25,625 nucleotides of DNA from Spirochaetaceae bacterium (GTDB taxonomy: Bacteria; Spirochaetota; Spirochaetia; Treponematales; Breznakiellaceae): positions 1 through 25,625 of the forward strand of contig JAIRYB010000111.1 of NCBI GenBank assembly GCA_031267955.1, in the 5' to 3' direction. This document shows, in pieces, positions 1 to 6,463 of the stretch; position 1 is the first letter of the stretch, and each line of letters starts with the position of its first letter. The notes beneath the pieces are model-generated. The model did not search any database. It saw only the letters and a program-made list of their open reading frames with translations, and was not told the DNA's origin. Position numbers and translations under genes: made by a program.

Positions 1-6
1 AAAGAA

Positions 7-26
7 CCCGCTCACCGGTTCGCGGG
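7..26 (-). terminator. Possible terminator hairpin at left edge
   Basis: Inverted repeat CCCGC (7-11) / GCGGG (22-26) with a 10-base loop. Read on the minus strand it is followed by TTCTTT up to the window edge, so it could end a minus-strand transcript. The rest of 1-161 shows no gene. Confidence 0.25.
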
Positions 27-99
27 GGAGGGTATAATAAATTTCCTCTCGAACGAGCCTCCGATCGAATAACGTCTCTATGTTCCAGATATCGCGGAG

Positions 100-134
100 C
101 TCTGCTCCTCGAAGGAGGCTCAAACCAGAGTTTT
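100..134 (+). terminator. Hairpin followed by TTTT upstream of the QueG-like gene
   Basis: CTCTG (100-104) pairs with CAGAG (126-130), an inner CTCCT (105-109) pairs with AGGAG (113-117), and TTTT follows at 131-134. It may end transcription coming from the left, or act as a transcribed structure. It lies just before the promoter at 162-191. Confidence 0.3.
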
Positions 135-161
135 GAATAACTTATCGGAAAAACCTACGTA

Positions 162-191
162 TTGACACAATCAGGGGGGAGCTGGTATAAA
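162..191 (+). promoter_or_regulatory. Sigma-70 promoter of the QueG-like gene
   Basis: A perfect -35 TTGACA (162-167), an 18-base spacer and a -10 TATAAA (186-191). A reading frame could be extended up to the TTG at 162, but that TTG is the -35 box itself, which argues for the downstream ATG at 255. Confidence 0.7.
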
Positions 192-254
192 GGCGAAACC
201 CCGGCGCACGCGGGCCCGTATATGCCGGCCCGCTTTCTTAAAGAAGGTTACCAA

Positions 255-1139
255 ATGGAAAGAAGCGCGATTATCAGGGCGGCGCTGGAAGCGGGGTTTG
301 CCCGCGCGCGGGTGCTTGCCCTGCCGGGCGGGGAAGAAAGCGGGAACGCCGCGGCGGCGCGTCGCAGGCTGGACACACCCAGCCTGCTGGTAACCGCCCT
401 GCCCCACGGCCAGGACACGGCCCTCCCACCCGGAGCGCAGGATCTGGCAATAGCGCCCTTTGCGCGGCGCAATTATTACCGGGAAGCGGTCAGGCGGCTG
501 CAAAGGCTGGCCCGGAACTTCCGGGAACTATACGGCGGGGAAGAGACCGAATACGCCCTTAAGCGCAATTACCGGATCTTCTGCAATTCGCCGGTCCCGG
601 AAAAACCCCTGGCAGCCTCCTGCGGGCTTGGCGTGATGGGGCGCAACGGGCTCATCATCACACCCGAAGCCGGCTCGCTGGTGGTCATCGCGGCCCTTAC
701 CCTGCCCTTCCCCCTGGAAGGCGACGGCCCCCTGGACGGGGAAGACGGGGCGTATTGCGAAAAATGCGGTATGCCGCCGCCCTGCGCGGCCGCCTGCCCC
801 ACAGGGGCGGTACGCGGGGACGGTTTTATCAGCCTGGAAAAGTGCGTCCAGTGGTACGCGTCCGGAAACGGGGAAAGCGTCCCGCCCGAAGTGGCCGCGA
901 AATGGGGGAAGCGCCTCTACGGCTGCACGGCCTGCCAGGACGCATGTGTCCGCAACAGCCGGCCCGTTCCCGGAGCCCCCTGTTCCGGGGGACACCTGCC
1001 CGCTTTTATGAACGGCGAGGAATTGCTAAAACTGCCGGACGATGAACTGAAGGCGCGTTTCCGGGGGAGCGCCCTGGACTTTTCCTGGATAAGCCCCGGC
1101 GTCATAAGGCGGAATATCCGCACCGCCCTGGGTAGCTGA
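255..1139 (+). CDS. QueG-like 4Fe-4S protein (epoxyqueuosine reductase family)
   Basis: The 294-residue protein resembles epoxyqueuosine reductase, the cobalamin and iron-sulfur enzyme of the last step of queuosine synthesis in tRNA. Visible are the QueG-type N-terminal part with GLGVMGRNG (residues 124-132) and a ferredoxin-like region with Cys168, 171, 177 and 181 (C-x2-C-x5-C-x3-CP), Cys197, and Cys224, 227 and 231 (GCTACQDAC). The ATG start has an AGAAGG ribosome site about 7 bases upstream. It is shorter than E. coli QueG (about 380 residues) because the C-terminal HEAT-like part is missing. The acidic residue usual in the VDxxP-type motif before the GLG loop is Asn here (CNSPVPEKPLA), and the usual CPWN after the last cluster reads CVRN. 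It could therefore be a divergent QueG or a related protein with another substrate. queA lies elsewhere in the window, so the pathway is plausible. Confidence 0.7.
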   Translation: MERSAIIRAALEAGFARARVLALPGGEESGNAAAARRRLDTPSLLVTALPHGQDTALPPGAQDLAIAPFARRNYYREAVRRLQRLARNFRELYGGEETEYALKRNYRIFCNSPVPEKPLAASCGLGVMGRNGLIITPEAGSLVVIAALTLPFPLEGDGPLDGEDGAYCEKCGMPPPCAAACPTGAVRGDGFISLEKCVQWYASGNGESVPPEVAAKWGKRLYGCTACQDACVRNSRPVPGAPCSGGHLPAFMNGEELLKLPDDELKARFRGSALDFSWISPGVIRRNIRTALGS

Positions 1140-1169
1140 CCGAAACCCCGTCCGGGCCAGCTATTTTTT
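1133..1169 (+). terminator. Rho-independent terminator after the QueG-like gene
   Basis: TAGCTGACC (1133-1141) pairs with GGCCAGCTA (1155-1163) with one mismatch, followed by TTTTTT (1164-1169). A competing 8-base stem CCGTCCGG/CCGGACGG overlaps it and could serve the converging lipoprotein gene, whose stop codon lies in the same stretch. Confidence 0.6.
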
Positions 1170-1751
1170 CCGGACGGCCTCGCGCACGCCCCCGCTGATC
1201 CTGTTCTGGATATCCCCCAGGATGGACCGGGCGGAGCGGCTCTTTTCCAGGGATTCCCGGGGCCGGTTGGCGTTATAGGCGGCCTCGGCCTGGGAAATAT
1301 CGCCCCGGGCGCTGTCGACGCCGGTCGCCAGCGCCGGGAAATCGAGCTGTACCCTGGGGGGGTTTTGGGCGTTTTCAAGCGCGGTCTCGGTTTCAGAGAG
1401 AAGCTGCTTAACCTGGTTCAGCAGGCTGCCCGCCTCTTCCCTGCTCCGGGCGGCGGCGGCCCGGCCGTCGCTGACAGCCTTTTCCGCGGCGCTTACCGCT
1501 TCCGCGGCGTAAGATTTGGCCGCGTCGTAACGCTTGTCGTTCATCTCGGTGCGCGCGCGGGAAAGCGCGTTCCGGGCGCGGGAAAGGGAGCTTTCCGCAT
1601 ACGCGGCGGCGTCGGGATCGTTTTCCGCCCTGGTCACAGCGGCTTCGGCAGCCTCTATTTCCTCGGTCGGGGGCTTGGCGCAGGCCCCCAGGATAACACT
1701 CATGCCCAATAATAAAAGAATAGCCCTGATGGCCGCTGTGTCTTTCTTCAA
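1161..1751 (-). CDS. DUF4398-type lipoprotein
   Basis: Predicted exported lipoprotein of 196 residues. The start is a TTG at 1751 because AAGGAG sits exactly 6 bases upstream (plus-strand 1759-1764) and the next residues form a lipoprotein signal: Lys-Lys, a hydrophobic stretch and the lipobox ILGAC with Cys24. The mature part is Ala/Glu/Arg-rich and almost wholly helical, with spaced AE, SRAR and AAEAVSAAEKAV segments typical of DUF4398 proteins. These occur in spirochaete and proteobacterial envelopes, often next to OmpA-like proteins, and have no assigned biochemical role. The gene stands alone, converging on the QueG-like gene. It probably lies in the periplasm, anchored to a membrane. 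Confidence 0.72.
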   Translation of the reverse strand: MKKDTAAIRAILLLLGMSVILGACAKPPTEEIEAAEAAVTRAENDPDAAAYAESSLSRARNALSRARTEMNDKRYDAAKSYAAEAVSAAEKAVSDGRAAAARSREEAGSLLNQVKQLLSETETALENAQNPPRVQLDFPALATGVDSARGDISQAEAAYNANRPRESLEKSRSARSILGDIQNRISGGVREAVRKK

Positions 1752-1800
1752 TTGAAACTCCTTGCTGCCTAGATCGGCATATATCTTGGCTGCGCCAAAC

Positions 1801-1887
1801 GCCAGGCGCAAAACTTCACCTATACAAAGAATCTAAAGGCCCAATCCCATAAAATCAAGTGGGTATTCCTGAAATTTGGCGCCTGGC
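1801..1887. repeat. Long-range inverted repeat upstream of the lipoprotein gene
   Basis: GCCAGGCGC (1801-1809) and GCGCCTGGC (1879-1887) are perfect inverted copies separated by 69 bases; the match extends to 12 of 13 with adjoining A/T bases. TTTTTT follows the right arm on the plus strand. The repeat encloses the putative lipoprotein promoter. Confidence 0.5.
1830..1858 (-). promoter_or_regulatory. Possible promoter of the lipoprotein gene
   Basis: On the minus strand, TTGATT (1853-1858), a 17-base spacer and TAGATT (1830-1835). Each box matches consensus at four of six bases. Transcription would start about 70 bases before the TTG start codon. Confidence 0.35.
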
Positions 1888-1947
1888 ACCTTTTTTAGCG
1901 CCGCGCGAGTCCGCGGGATAGCCGGTTGGGATACGGAGCGAAAAACC

Positions 1948-2541
1948 CTAATCCCCTTCCTTGATTATCTCGATTTTGATTCCGTCGTTCTGATCCGGCT
2001 CGTCTTTCGGCGGGACGGTTACCTTGAGGATGCCGTTTCTGTACACGGCCCTGACCTTTTCCTGCGCGTATTTGTCCAAGGGAACGAAGTATTTCTGCTT
2101 TTCGATATCTTTCAGTTTAAGGCGGCGCTTGAAGTAACGGACGTTTTCTTCAGGATAGCCGGCTTCTTCGCCGTTAGCGGGGCTGTCGGTATCCTTCCCG
2201 GCAACGCGGTCCTCGCTGATGCGGGCGGAAAAGACCATGTAGTCGCCCTGGAAAGAGAGGCTGATGTCCTTTTCGTCAAATCCGGCCAGGGCGAATTCGA
2301 AAACCATGCTCCGGTCGGCTGTCATGTAGACGTTCATCGGCGGATAGGAATAATTCGGGTAATAATCGACGTTTTCGTCAAAGGGGGCCCTGCCGCCGAA
2401 CGGGCTTCTGGAACCGAAACGGCTGCCGCCCGGCTCGAAAGTGCCGAAATTGCGCTGGAATTCGTCGTGAAAGTTCTGGGCCGCCTCGAATATCTCATCG
2501 AAAATAGCGCCCATGTCCACATAACCTTTGTTGCCCTTCAT
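1948..2541 (-). CDS. Hsp20/alpha-crystallin small heat shock protein
   Basis: A 197-residue small heat shock protein, an ATP-independent holdase that keeps unfolding proteins soluble in the cytoplasm. The N-terminal 60 residues are Phe-, Gly- and Arg-rich, as in the family's variable arm. The alpha-crystallin core starts near residue 68 (PPMNVYMTADRSMVFEFALA) and ends with the signature AVYRNGILKVTVP (A-x3-NG-x-L). A short acidic and Ile-rich tail (GIKIEIIKEG) could dock neighbouring dodecamer subunits through I-x-I. An insertion rich in Asp, Ser and Glu (about residues 113-131) separates core strands. AAGGAG lies 6 bases before the ATG. The gene has its own promoter and a structured leader that may respond to temperature. 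Confidence 0.85.
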   Translation of the reverse strand: MKGNKGYVDMGAIFDEIFEAAQNFHDEFQRNFGTFEPGGSRFGSRSPFGGRAPFDENVDYYPNYSYPPMNVYMTADRSMVFEFALAGFDEKDISLSFQGDYMVFSARISEDRVAGKDTDSPANGEEAGYPEENVRYFKRRLKLKDIEKQKYFVPLDKYAQEKVRAVYRNGILKVTVPPKDEPDQNDGIKIEIIKEGD

Positions 2542-2542
2542 A

Positions 2543-2569
2543 AAAGGCTCCTTTCGGGCTTAATGCCCG
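2543..2569 (-). promoter_or_regulatory. Hairpins around the hsp20 ribosome binding site
   Basis: In the minus-strand transcript, CGGGC-ATTAA-GCCCG (2555-2569) forms a 5-base-pair hairpin directly before the Shine-Dalgarno. AAAGG can pair with CCTTT (2543-2554), which would bury the AAGGAG itself. This resembles the logic of small RNA thermometers, but the second helix is short. Confidence 0.3.
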
Positions 2570-2683
2570 CCGCAAACCGCGCGCCGTATATAAACGCCAG
2601 GTTCGCGAATGTTCCGGCCTTTCGGCCCGGTGTAATACGGACCCCCGTACAGGCGGTTCCGGGGAGACTTTGCTCCCGATCAA

Positions 2684-2712
2684 AATATAACGCTTATTTT
2701 GCGGCAGGGCAA
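2684..2712 (-). promoter_or_regulatory. Promoter of hsp20
   Basis: On the minus strand, TTGCCC (2707-2712), a 17-base spacer and TATATT (2684-2689). This gives a leader of roughly 135 bases before the hsp20 ATG, containing a GAAA-capped GC hairpin and the hairpins at the ribosome site. No clear heat-shock sigma motif or CIRCE element was seen. Confidence 0.45.
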
Positions 2713-2760
2713 GGGCGCGGAACAGCCCCCGATAATGCCGGCGCGCCGCGGACAGGCTCC

Positions 2761-3168
2761 CTACTCCCCCAGCACCCGGACTACCGTGACCGGCGTCCGG
2801 CCCTGAAAGCGGCGGCAGAGCCTGAAGCAGATGAAGCCCACGGCGGCAAGAGCCGCCACGCCCAAAGCGGCCCGGGCCGGCTCCCCCAGGCCGGGAAAAA
2901 CAAGGCCGGTAAGGACAAAGGTCCCGGCATAGCCGGCGAGAGGGGGGCAGAGCGCCGTAAGAGCCTGGAGCGCGAGGGAAGGCCGTGAAACGGAAGTCTC
3001 CACAAGCTGGCCCGGCGCAAGATCAAGGCCGGCGCTGTTTTCCGCGGTAATAAGCCCCCTTCCTTTTTTGCATTCCGCGTTCATGCAGCCGAAACAGGAG
3101 ACGCCCGTTTCCTGTTGTATGGTAACAATGGCCCCGTTTACCGAACGGACCCGCCCCCGCTCGATCAC
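2761..3168 (-). CDS. RseC/MucC-family membrane protein
   Basis: A 135-residue protein of the RseC (SoxR-reducing system) family. The N-terminal domain carries Cys25, Cys28 and Cys33 in GVSCFGCMNAECKKG, the expected Cys cluster. Two hydrophobic segments follow (about residues 68-92 and 98-117), as in the family, which sits in the inner membrane. In proteobacteria, RseC acts with Rnf-type electron transfer on SoxR or with sigma-E control; its role in spirochaetes is not settled. Translation starts at a GTG that overlaps the stop of the YmdB-family gene (GTGA, 3165-3168), so it is the last gene of a coupled three-gene operon. Confidence 0.78.
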   Translation of the reverse strand: MIERGRVRSVNGAIVTIQQETGVSCFGCMNAECKKGRGLITAENSAGLDLAPGQLVETSVSRPSLALQALTALCPPLAGYAGTFVLTGLVFPGLGEPARAALGVAALAAVGFICFRLCRRFQGRTPVTVVRVLGE

Positions 3169-4052
3169 GCCGGCCCCCCGCCCGTATCTTCGCCGCCGCC
3201 TTCGTCTTCGCCGGTGTCGCCGGTTTCGGCGCCCGCGGCGTATTCCTTTTGCAGCGGCGGGGAGGCCATGGGTTCCACGGGCCGCTTTATCCGGCTGATG
3301 GAAAGGGCCCGGCCCCTGCTATCGATATCAAGAAGTACGCCCTGGAGTTCGGGGTTTTCCCACGCCTCCCGGGTCCAGTCGGGAATGCCGGTAAGGTACT
3401 CCCTGACGCGGCTTTCAATCTCCGCGCCCCCCACCGAATTGGCGCTTCCGGTCCTGCCCGCGTCGGTGATTATGGCCGTGCCGCCGGGGAGCACTTCCTC
3501 GTCGGCAGTCTGGACCCGGGTGTGGGAGCCGATGACTGCGGAACATCTGCCGTCCGCGGCGGCGAAAAGGGTGCGCTTTTCCGCGGTAGCCCCGGCGTGG
3601 AAGTCGATGATGATCACCGGCGTCTCCTGGCGCAGCCGTTCCAGCAGTACCGGCAGGCGGGCAATGGGGTTTTCCCCATGGAGCCGGGTAAAGCCGCTCT
3701 GCCCTATGGTAACCAGCACGGCGATTTTGGCGTCGCCGGCCTTGAAAACCCGTATACCCCGGCCGGGCGCGGCGCTGTTCAAATTTTCCGGCCTGAGCAC
3801 AAAGGGGAGTTTTTCGATATTCTCCACCAGGTCCTTCTTGTAGAAGCAGCACTCCCCGGTGGTAAGCACATCCGCGCCAAGCTTGCGGAGATAGGCCGCG
3901 TGATTCCTGCCCAGACCGTTGCCCGAGGTAGCCCCGTCGGCGCAGGCAATGACAAAGGAAGCGCCGGTTTCCTTCTTAACCTGGCCAAGGCCTTTTTTTA
4001 CCGCGTGGATTCCCGCCCTGCCGACGATCTCGGCGATATAGAGAATTTTCAC
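3165..4052 (-). CDS. YmdB-family (TIGR00282-like) metallophosphoesterase with altered metal site
   Basis: A 295-residue protein with the full YmdB fold outline. YmdB of Bacillus is a cyclic nucleotide phosphodiesterase that binds two metals through Asp8, Glu39, Asn40, Asn67, His150, His175 and His177, with His68 catalytic. The matching positions here are Glu8 (IAEIVG), Asp39-Gly40 (CADGATSGNG), Glu67-Cys68 (GECCFYKKD), His152 (FHAGAT), His177 and Arg179 (GSHTRVQT). Only two histidines are unchanged, so the enzyme may have lost activity, use another metal or do another job. Residues 274-295 form a Gly/Asp/Glu-rich tail. Its start overlaps the TPR gene by 4 bases and its end overlaps the RseC gene by 4. 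Family assignment is firm; activity is doubtful. Confidence 0.85.
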   Translation of the reverse strand: MKILYIAEIVGRAGIHAVKKGLGQVKKETGASFVIACADGATSGNGLGRNHAAYLRKLGADVLTTGECCFYKKDLVENIEKLPFVLRPENLNSAAPGRGIRVFKAGDAKIAVLVTIGQSGFTRLHGENPIARLPVLLERLRQETPVIIIDFHAGATAEKRTLFAAADGRCSAVIGSHTRVQTADEEVLPGGTAIITDAGRTGSANSVGGAEIESRVREYLTGIPDWTREAWENPELQGVLLDIDSRGRALSISRIKRPVEPMASPPLQKEYAAGAETGDTGEDEGGGEDTGGGPA

Positions 4053-4573
4053 TTTTTCCTGTTTTCAAAACCGGAAAGAACCCGCCCGAATTCCGCGGCG
4101 GCATTGTAATCGCCAAGCTCCCGGCAGGCATCCCGCAGATTGTAAAGGGCATCGTAATAAAGCGGGGCAAGGCTCACCGCCTCTTCGAAACAGTGCCGGG
4201 CTTCTTCAATAGAACCCTGGGTAAAGTAAAGCACCCCCAGATTATTCCAGGTTTTGGGCGCGTTTGTCTCCCTTACCAGGGCGGCGTGGTAGCATCCTTC
4301 GGACAGATCGAATTGGTCCAGTTCGTAATAGATGAGGCCCATGGAAACCCAGGGATCTACCAGGAATTCGTCGATCCCCGCCGCCCGGTTAAAACTGAAG
4401 AGGGCCTCCTCATAATCACCGGTACGCTGCTGGGCGATGCCGAGATTATTCCAGAGCAGGGGGTTTTCCGGCTCCATTATCAGGGCTTTTTGAAACAGGG
4501 GGATTGCCTCATTCGGCCGGTTGGCTTCGGTTAACGCTATGCCGGAATTGTTTAAAAGCGCCGCAGTTTCCAT
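4049..4573 (-). CDS. TPR repeat protein, first gene of the ymdB-rseC operon
   Basis: A 174-residue protein built almost wholly of tetratricopeptide repeats, about four and a half. Typical TPR words recur: NNSGIALTEANRPNEAIPLF, WNNLGIAQQRTGDYEEALF, WVSMGLIYYELDQFDLSEG and WNNLGVLYFTQGSIEEA. TPR stacks bind protein partners; no enzyme part or signal peptide is visible, so it is probably a cytoplasmic scaffold. The ATG at 4573 is chosen because GGAGGGG lies 3 bases upstream and a TATAAT box follows at the right distance; a longer frame would run into that promoter. Its stop overlaps the YmdB-family start by 4 bases (ATGA), so the two are coupled. Confidence 0.8.
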   Translation of the reverse strand: METAALLNNSGIALTEANRPNEAIPLFQKALIMEPENPLLWNNLGIAQQRTGDYEEALFSFNRAAGIDEFLVDPWVSMGLIYYELDQFDLSEGCYHAALVRETNAPKTWNNLGVLYFTQGSIEEARHCFEEAVSLAPLYYDALYNLRDACRELGDYNAAAEFGRVLSGFENRKK

Positions 4574-4592
4574 AAACCCCTCCACGCTGCAA

Positions 4593-4626
4593 ATTATAAA
4601 CCATATCCGCACTTTAGACTATAGTC
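4593..4626 (-). promoter_or_regulatory. Promoter and palindrome of the TPR-ymdB-rseC operon
   Basis: A perfect TATAAT -10 box (plus-strand 4593-4598) sits about 20 bases before the TPR start. The -35 position (4616-4621) is poor (TAGTCT) and overlaps the perfect 10-base palindrome GACTATAGTC (4617-4626), which may be an operator where a regulator replaces or blocks the -35 contact. Confidence 0.5.
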
Positions 4627-4640
4627 CGGGGCAAACGAAG

Positions 4641-4663
4641 GCGGGAATTCCGGCGCATCCGGC
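4641..4663. repeat. Dispersed intergenic repeat, copy 1
   Basis: GCGGGAATTC (4641-4650) followed by GGCGCATCCGGC (4652-4663). The same two words recur in the same order at 19039-19048 and 19064-19075. The element lies between the TPR operon promoter and the glutamate synthase-like gene. Confidence 0.45.
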
Positions 4664-4682
4664 CGCGCCGGGTTTTGGGCCG

Positions 4683-4704
4683 GTGACAGGCAGGCGCCCG
4701 TCAC
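4683..4704 (-). terminator. GC hairpin after the glutamate synthase-like gene
   Basis: GTGACAGGC (4683-4691) pairs with GCCCGTCAC (4696-4704) with one wobble and a 4-base loop, 13 bases past the stop codon. There is no T-run on the minus strand, so it is not a classic intrinsic terminator; it may protect the transcript end or work with Rho. Confidence 0.3.
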
Positions 4705-4716
4705 ACGGCGGCCGTG

Positions 4717-6309
4717 TTACCCTTCCAGGATCTTCAGCGCTTCTTCGCGGTAGCAGTCCATAAGATAGGGAATACCCGTTACCCTGGAACACTCCTCGGT
4801 AAGCGACATAAGGTCCTTCCTGCTGATTACCCGGACATTGAAACGCCTGGCCCCGGCCATAAGCTGCTGGAGGCCGACTCTGAGCTTGTCCGCGTAACTG
4901 TATACGCCGATAGCGCCCAGGGGGATATTGGCGATTTCCTTCGCCCCCACAATGTCCTTGACCCTTTCATAGTTTATAAAGATCTCTTCCGGGGTTTTCC
5001 CGTAATCGGAAATGTTTTTGGGGAGAGTCCCGTCCTTGAGCCATTGGCCGATGTTCTTGCCCACCATGCCGGGGATCATCAGGGCGCGGCCCATGCAGAC
5101 GGCCTTTACAAAGGGCGCTCCCAGGGCCAGGGCTTTGAATACGCCGTCTTCCGAACTGAAACCGCCGGCAAAGGCCAGGTCCGGGACCCGCCCGCCCTTT
5201 GAGGCGAGTATCGACGCGAATTCATGGGCCGCGCTGTGGAGGTAAATTGAGGGCATGCCCCATTCCTCCATCATGCGCCAGGGGCTCATCCCGGTGCCGC
5301 CCGGGGAGCCGTCTATGGTGAGCAGATCGATTTTAGCGTTGGAACAGAACTTGATCGCCATGGCAAGCTCCCGCAGGCTGTAGGCCCCGGTCTTGAGGGT
5401 GACGCGTTTGAAACCCAGTGCCCTGAGCCGCTCCGCTTCCTTCATGAAGCTTTCCTCGCTGACAAAACCCAGGCGGCTGTGCCGCTCAAATTCCCTTATC
5501 GCCCCGGCCTTCCACGAAGCCTGGACCACCGGGTCCGAGGGGTCAGGGGTAACGATATAACCCCGTTTCTGCAATTCCAGTGCCCGTTCAAGCTGGGCCA
5601 CCTTGATCTCCCCGCCTATACATTTGGCGCCCTGCCCCCATTTCAGTTCTATGGTTTCGATCCGGTGCTTGTCGATGATGTATTCGGCCACCCCCAGATT
5701 GGTATCTTCCACGTTCATCTGGATGAGTATCTCCCCGAAACCGGTATGGTAACGACGGTAGGCGTCGATACGCCTGTCCATGTCCGGGGCTTTTACCACC
5801 TTTTTGGCGGCGTTCAGTTCCAGGCCGGGATCTATGCCGCAGACATTTTCCCCGCAGACAATGGTGACCCCGGAAATGGCCGCCCCGACTGCTATGTGTT
5901 CCCAGTTCCTGCGGGCAATTTCCGTGGAACCCAGGGCTCCGGTAAAGACAGGCATGGCCATCTTCACCTTCCTGTCCCAGCCGTATTCGGTCCCGGTATC
6001 AACCAGGGGGAATCGGGCCGTATCGGGGCCGGCTTCTACCCCCTCGGGCAGCCCTTCGGCGCCCAGGGCATAACCCTGGATGTTAAGGTGCGAATAATCT
6101 ACCGGGTAGTTCTTGTCCGCGCCGGCAGTTACATCCCCGAAGGGGCCGGGGTAGATGAGTTCCCGGCCCCGGAACGAAGCCCTGAACACTTCGCAGTTCC
6201 CCTTACACCCGTCGATACACCGCGAACACAAGCCGCTGCACGGGACCACGCTGGCCGACCTGTTACCCGACCTGGTTGCGTCATTTCCATTGGGACGCTG
6301 TAAATTCAT
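4717..6309 (-). CDS. FMN-binding glutamate synthase-family protein
   Basis: A 530-residue protein matching the FMN/2-oxoglutarate half of glutamate synthase (Glu_synthase domain) without the N-terminal glutaminase domain. It carries the family's GGTGMSPWRMMEEWGMPS stretch, the AHEFASIL helix and FAGGFSSEDGVFKALALGA, part of a TIM barrel that binds FMN. The N-terminus has five cysteines (24, 28, 31, 35, 39: C-x3-C-x2-C-x3-C-x3-C) that could hold an iron-sulfur cluster. Stand-alone proteins of this kind are common in anaerobes; true glutamate synthase activity with a separate partner is possible but unproved, and no gltD-like gene is nearby. The ATG at 6309 is preceded by GGAGG 5 bases upstream; a TTG four codons earlier overlaps that site and is less likely. 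A long leader precedes it. Confidence 0.82.
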   Translation of the reverse strand: MNLQRPNGNDATRSGNRSASVVPCSGLCSRCIDGCKGNCEVFRASFRGRELIYPGPFGDVTAGADKNYPVDYSHLNIQGYALGAEGLPEGVEAGPDTARFPLVDTGTEYGWDRKVKMAMPVFTGALGSTEIARRNWEHIAVGAAISGVTIVCGENVCGIDPGLELNAAKKVVKAPDMDRRIDAYRRYHTGFGEILIQMNVEDTNLGVAEYIIDKHRIETIELKWGQGAKCIGGEIKVAQLERALELQKRGYIVTPDPSDPVVQASWKAGAIREFERHSRLGFVSEESFMKEAERLRALGFKRVTLKTGAYSLRELAMAIKFCSNAKIDLLTIDGSPGGTGMSPWRMMEEWGMPSIYLHSAAHEFASILASKGGRVPDLAFAGGFSSEDGVFKALALGAPFVKAVCMGRALMIPGMVGKNIGQWLKDGTLPKNISDYGKTPEEIFINYERVKDIVGAKEIANIPLGAIGVYSYADKLRVGLQQLMAGARRFNVRVISRKDLMSLTEECSRVTGIPYLMDCYREEALKILEG

Positions 6310-6357
6310 ATTTTCCTCCAAAATTTGTGCCGCCGCCCGGCCGTTCTGGCCCGCCCG

Positions 6358-6387
6358 GAATAACCTGCCCGAATGGCCGGGTTATTC
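6358..6387 (-). promoter_or_regulatory. Hairpin in the leader of the glutamate synthase-like gene
   Basis: GAATAACC (6358-6365) and GGTTATTC (6380-6387) are perfect inverted copies with further GC pairing inside. With the promoter at 6464-6492, the mRNA leader would be about 148 bases, GC-rich and folded. It does not match a riboswitch I recognise. Confidence 0.4.
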
Positions 6388-6463
6388 TTGCGGGAAGCCC
6401 GCCGCTTGTCGCCAAGGGCAGGCCGTATAGGGGAACGGCCGGGCGGCCGGAAATTAAGCGTCC

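Noticed and set aside
13..24. The 12-base word CACCGGTTCGCG occurs at 13-24 and 25421-25432
   Set aside because: Only one shared word with different flanks; at this GC content it may be chance.
162..254. Longer N-terminus of the QueG-like protein from a TTG at 162
   Set aside because: The TTG is part of a perfect -35 box and the family N-terminus with a ribosome site begins at 255.
1876..2988. A 370-codon open frame on the plus strand
   Set aside because: It runs opposite to hsp20 and rseC, both clear families with ribosome sites; its protein is compositionally odd and matches nothing. It is a GC-driven antisense frame.
3249..4109. A 286-codon open frame on the plus strand opposite the ymdB gene
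   Set aside because: The opposite strand carries a recognisable family with coupled neighbours; the plus frame has no motif and no ribosome site.
5479..6303. A 274-codon plus-strand frame opposite the glutamate synthase-like gene
   Set aside because: Antisense of a clear FMN-domain gene; no motif of its own.
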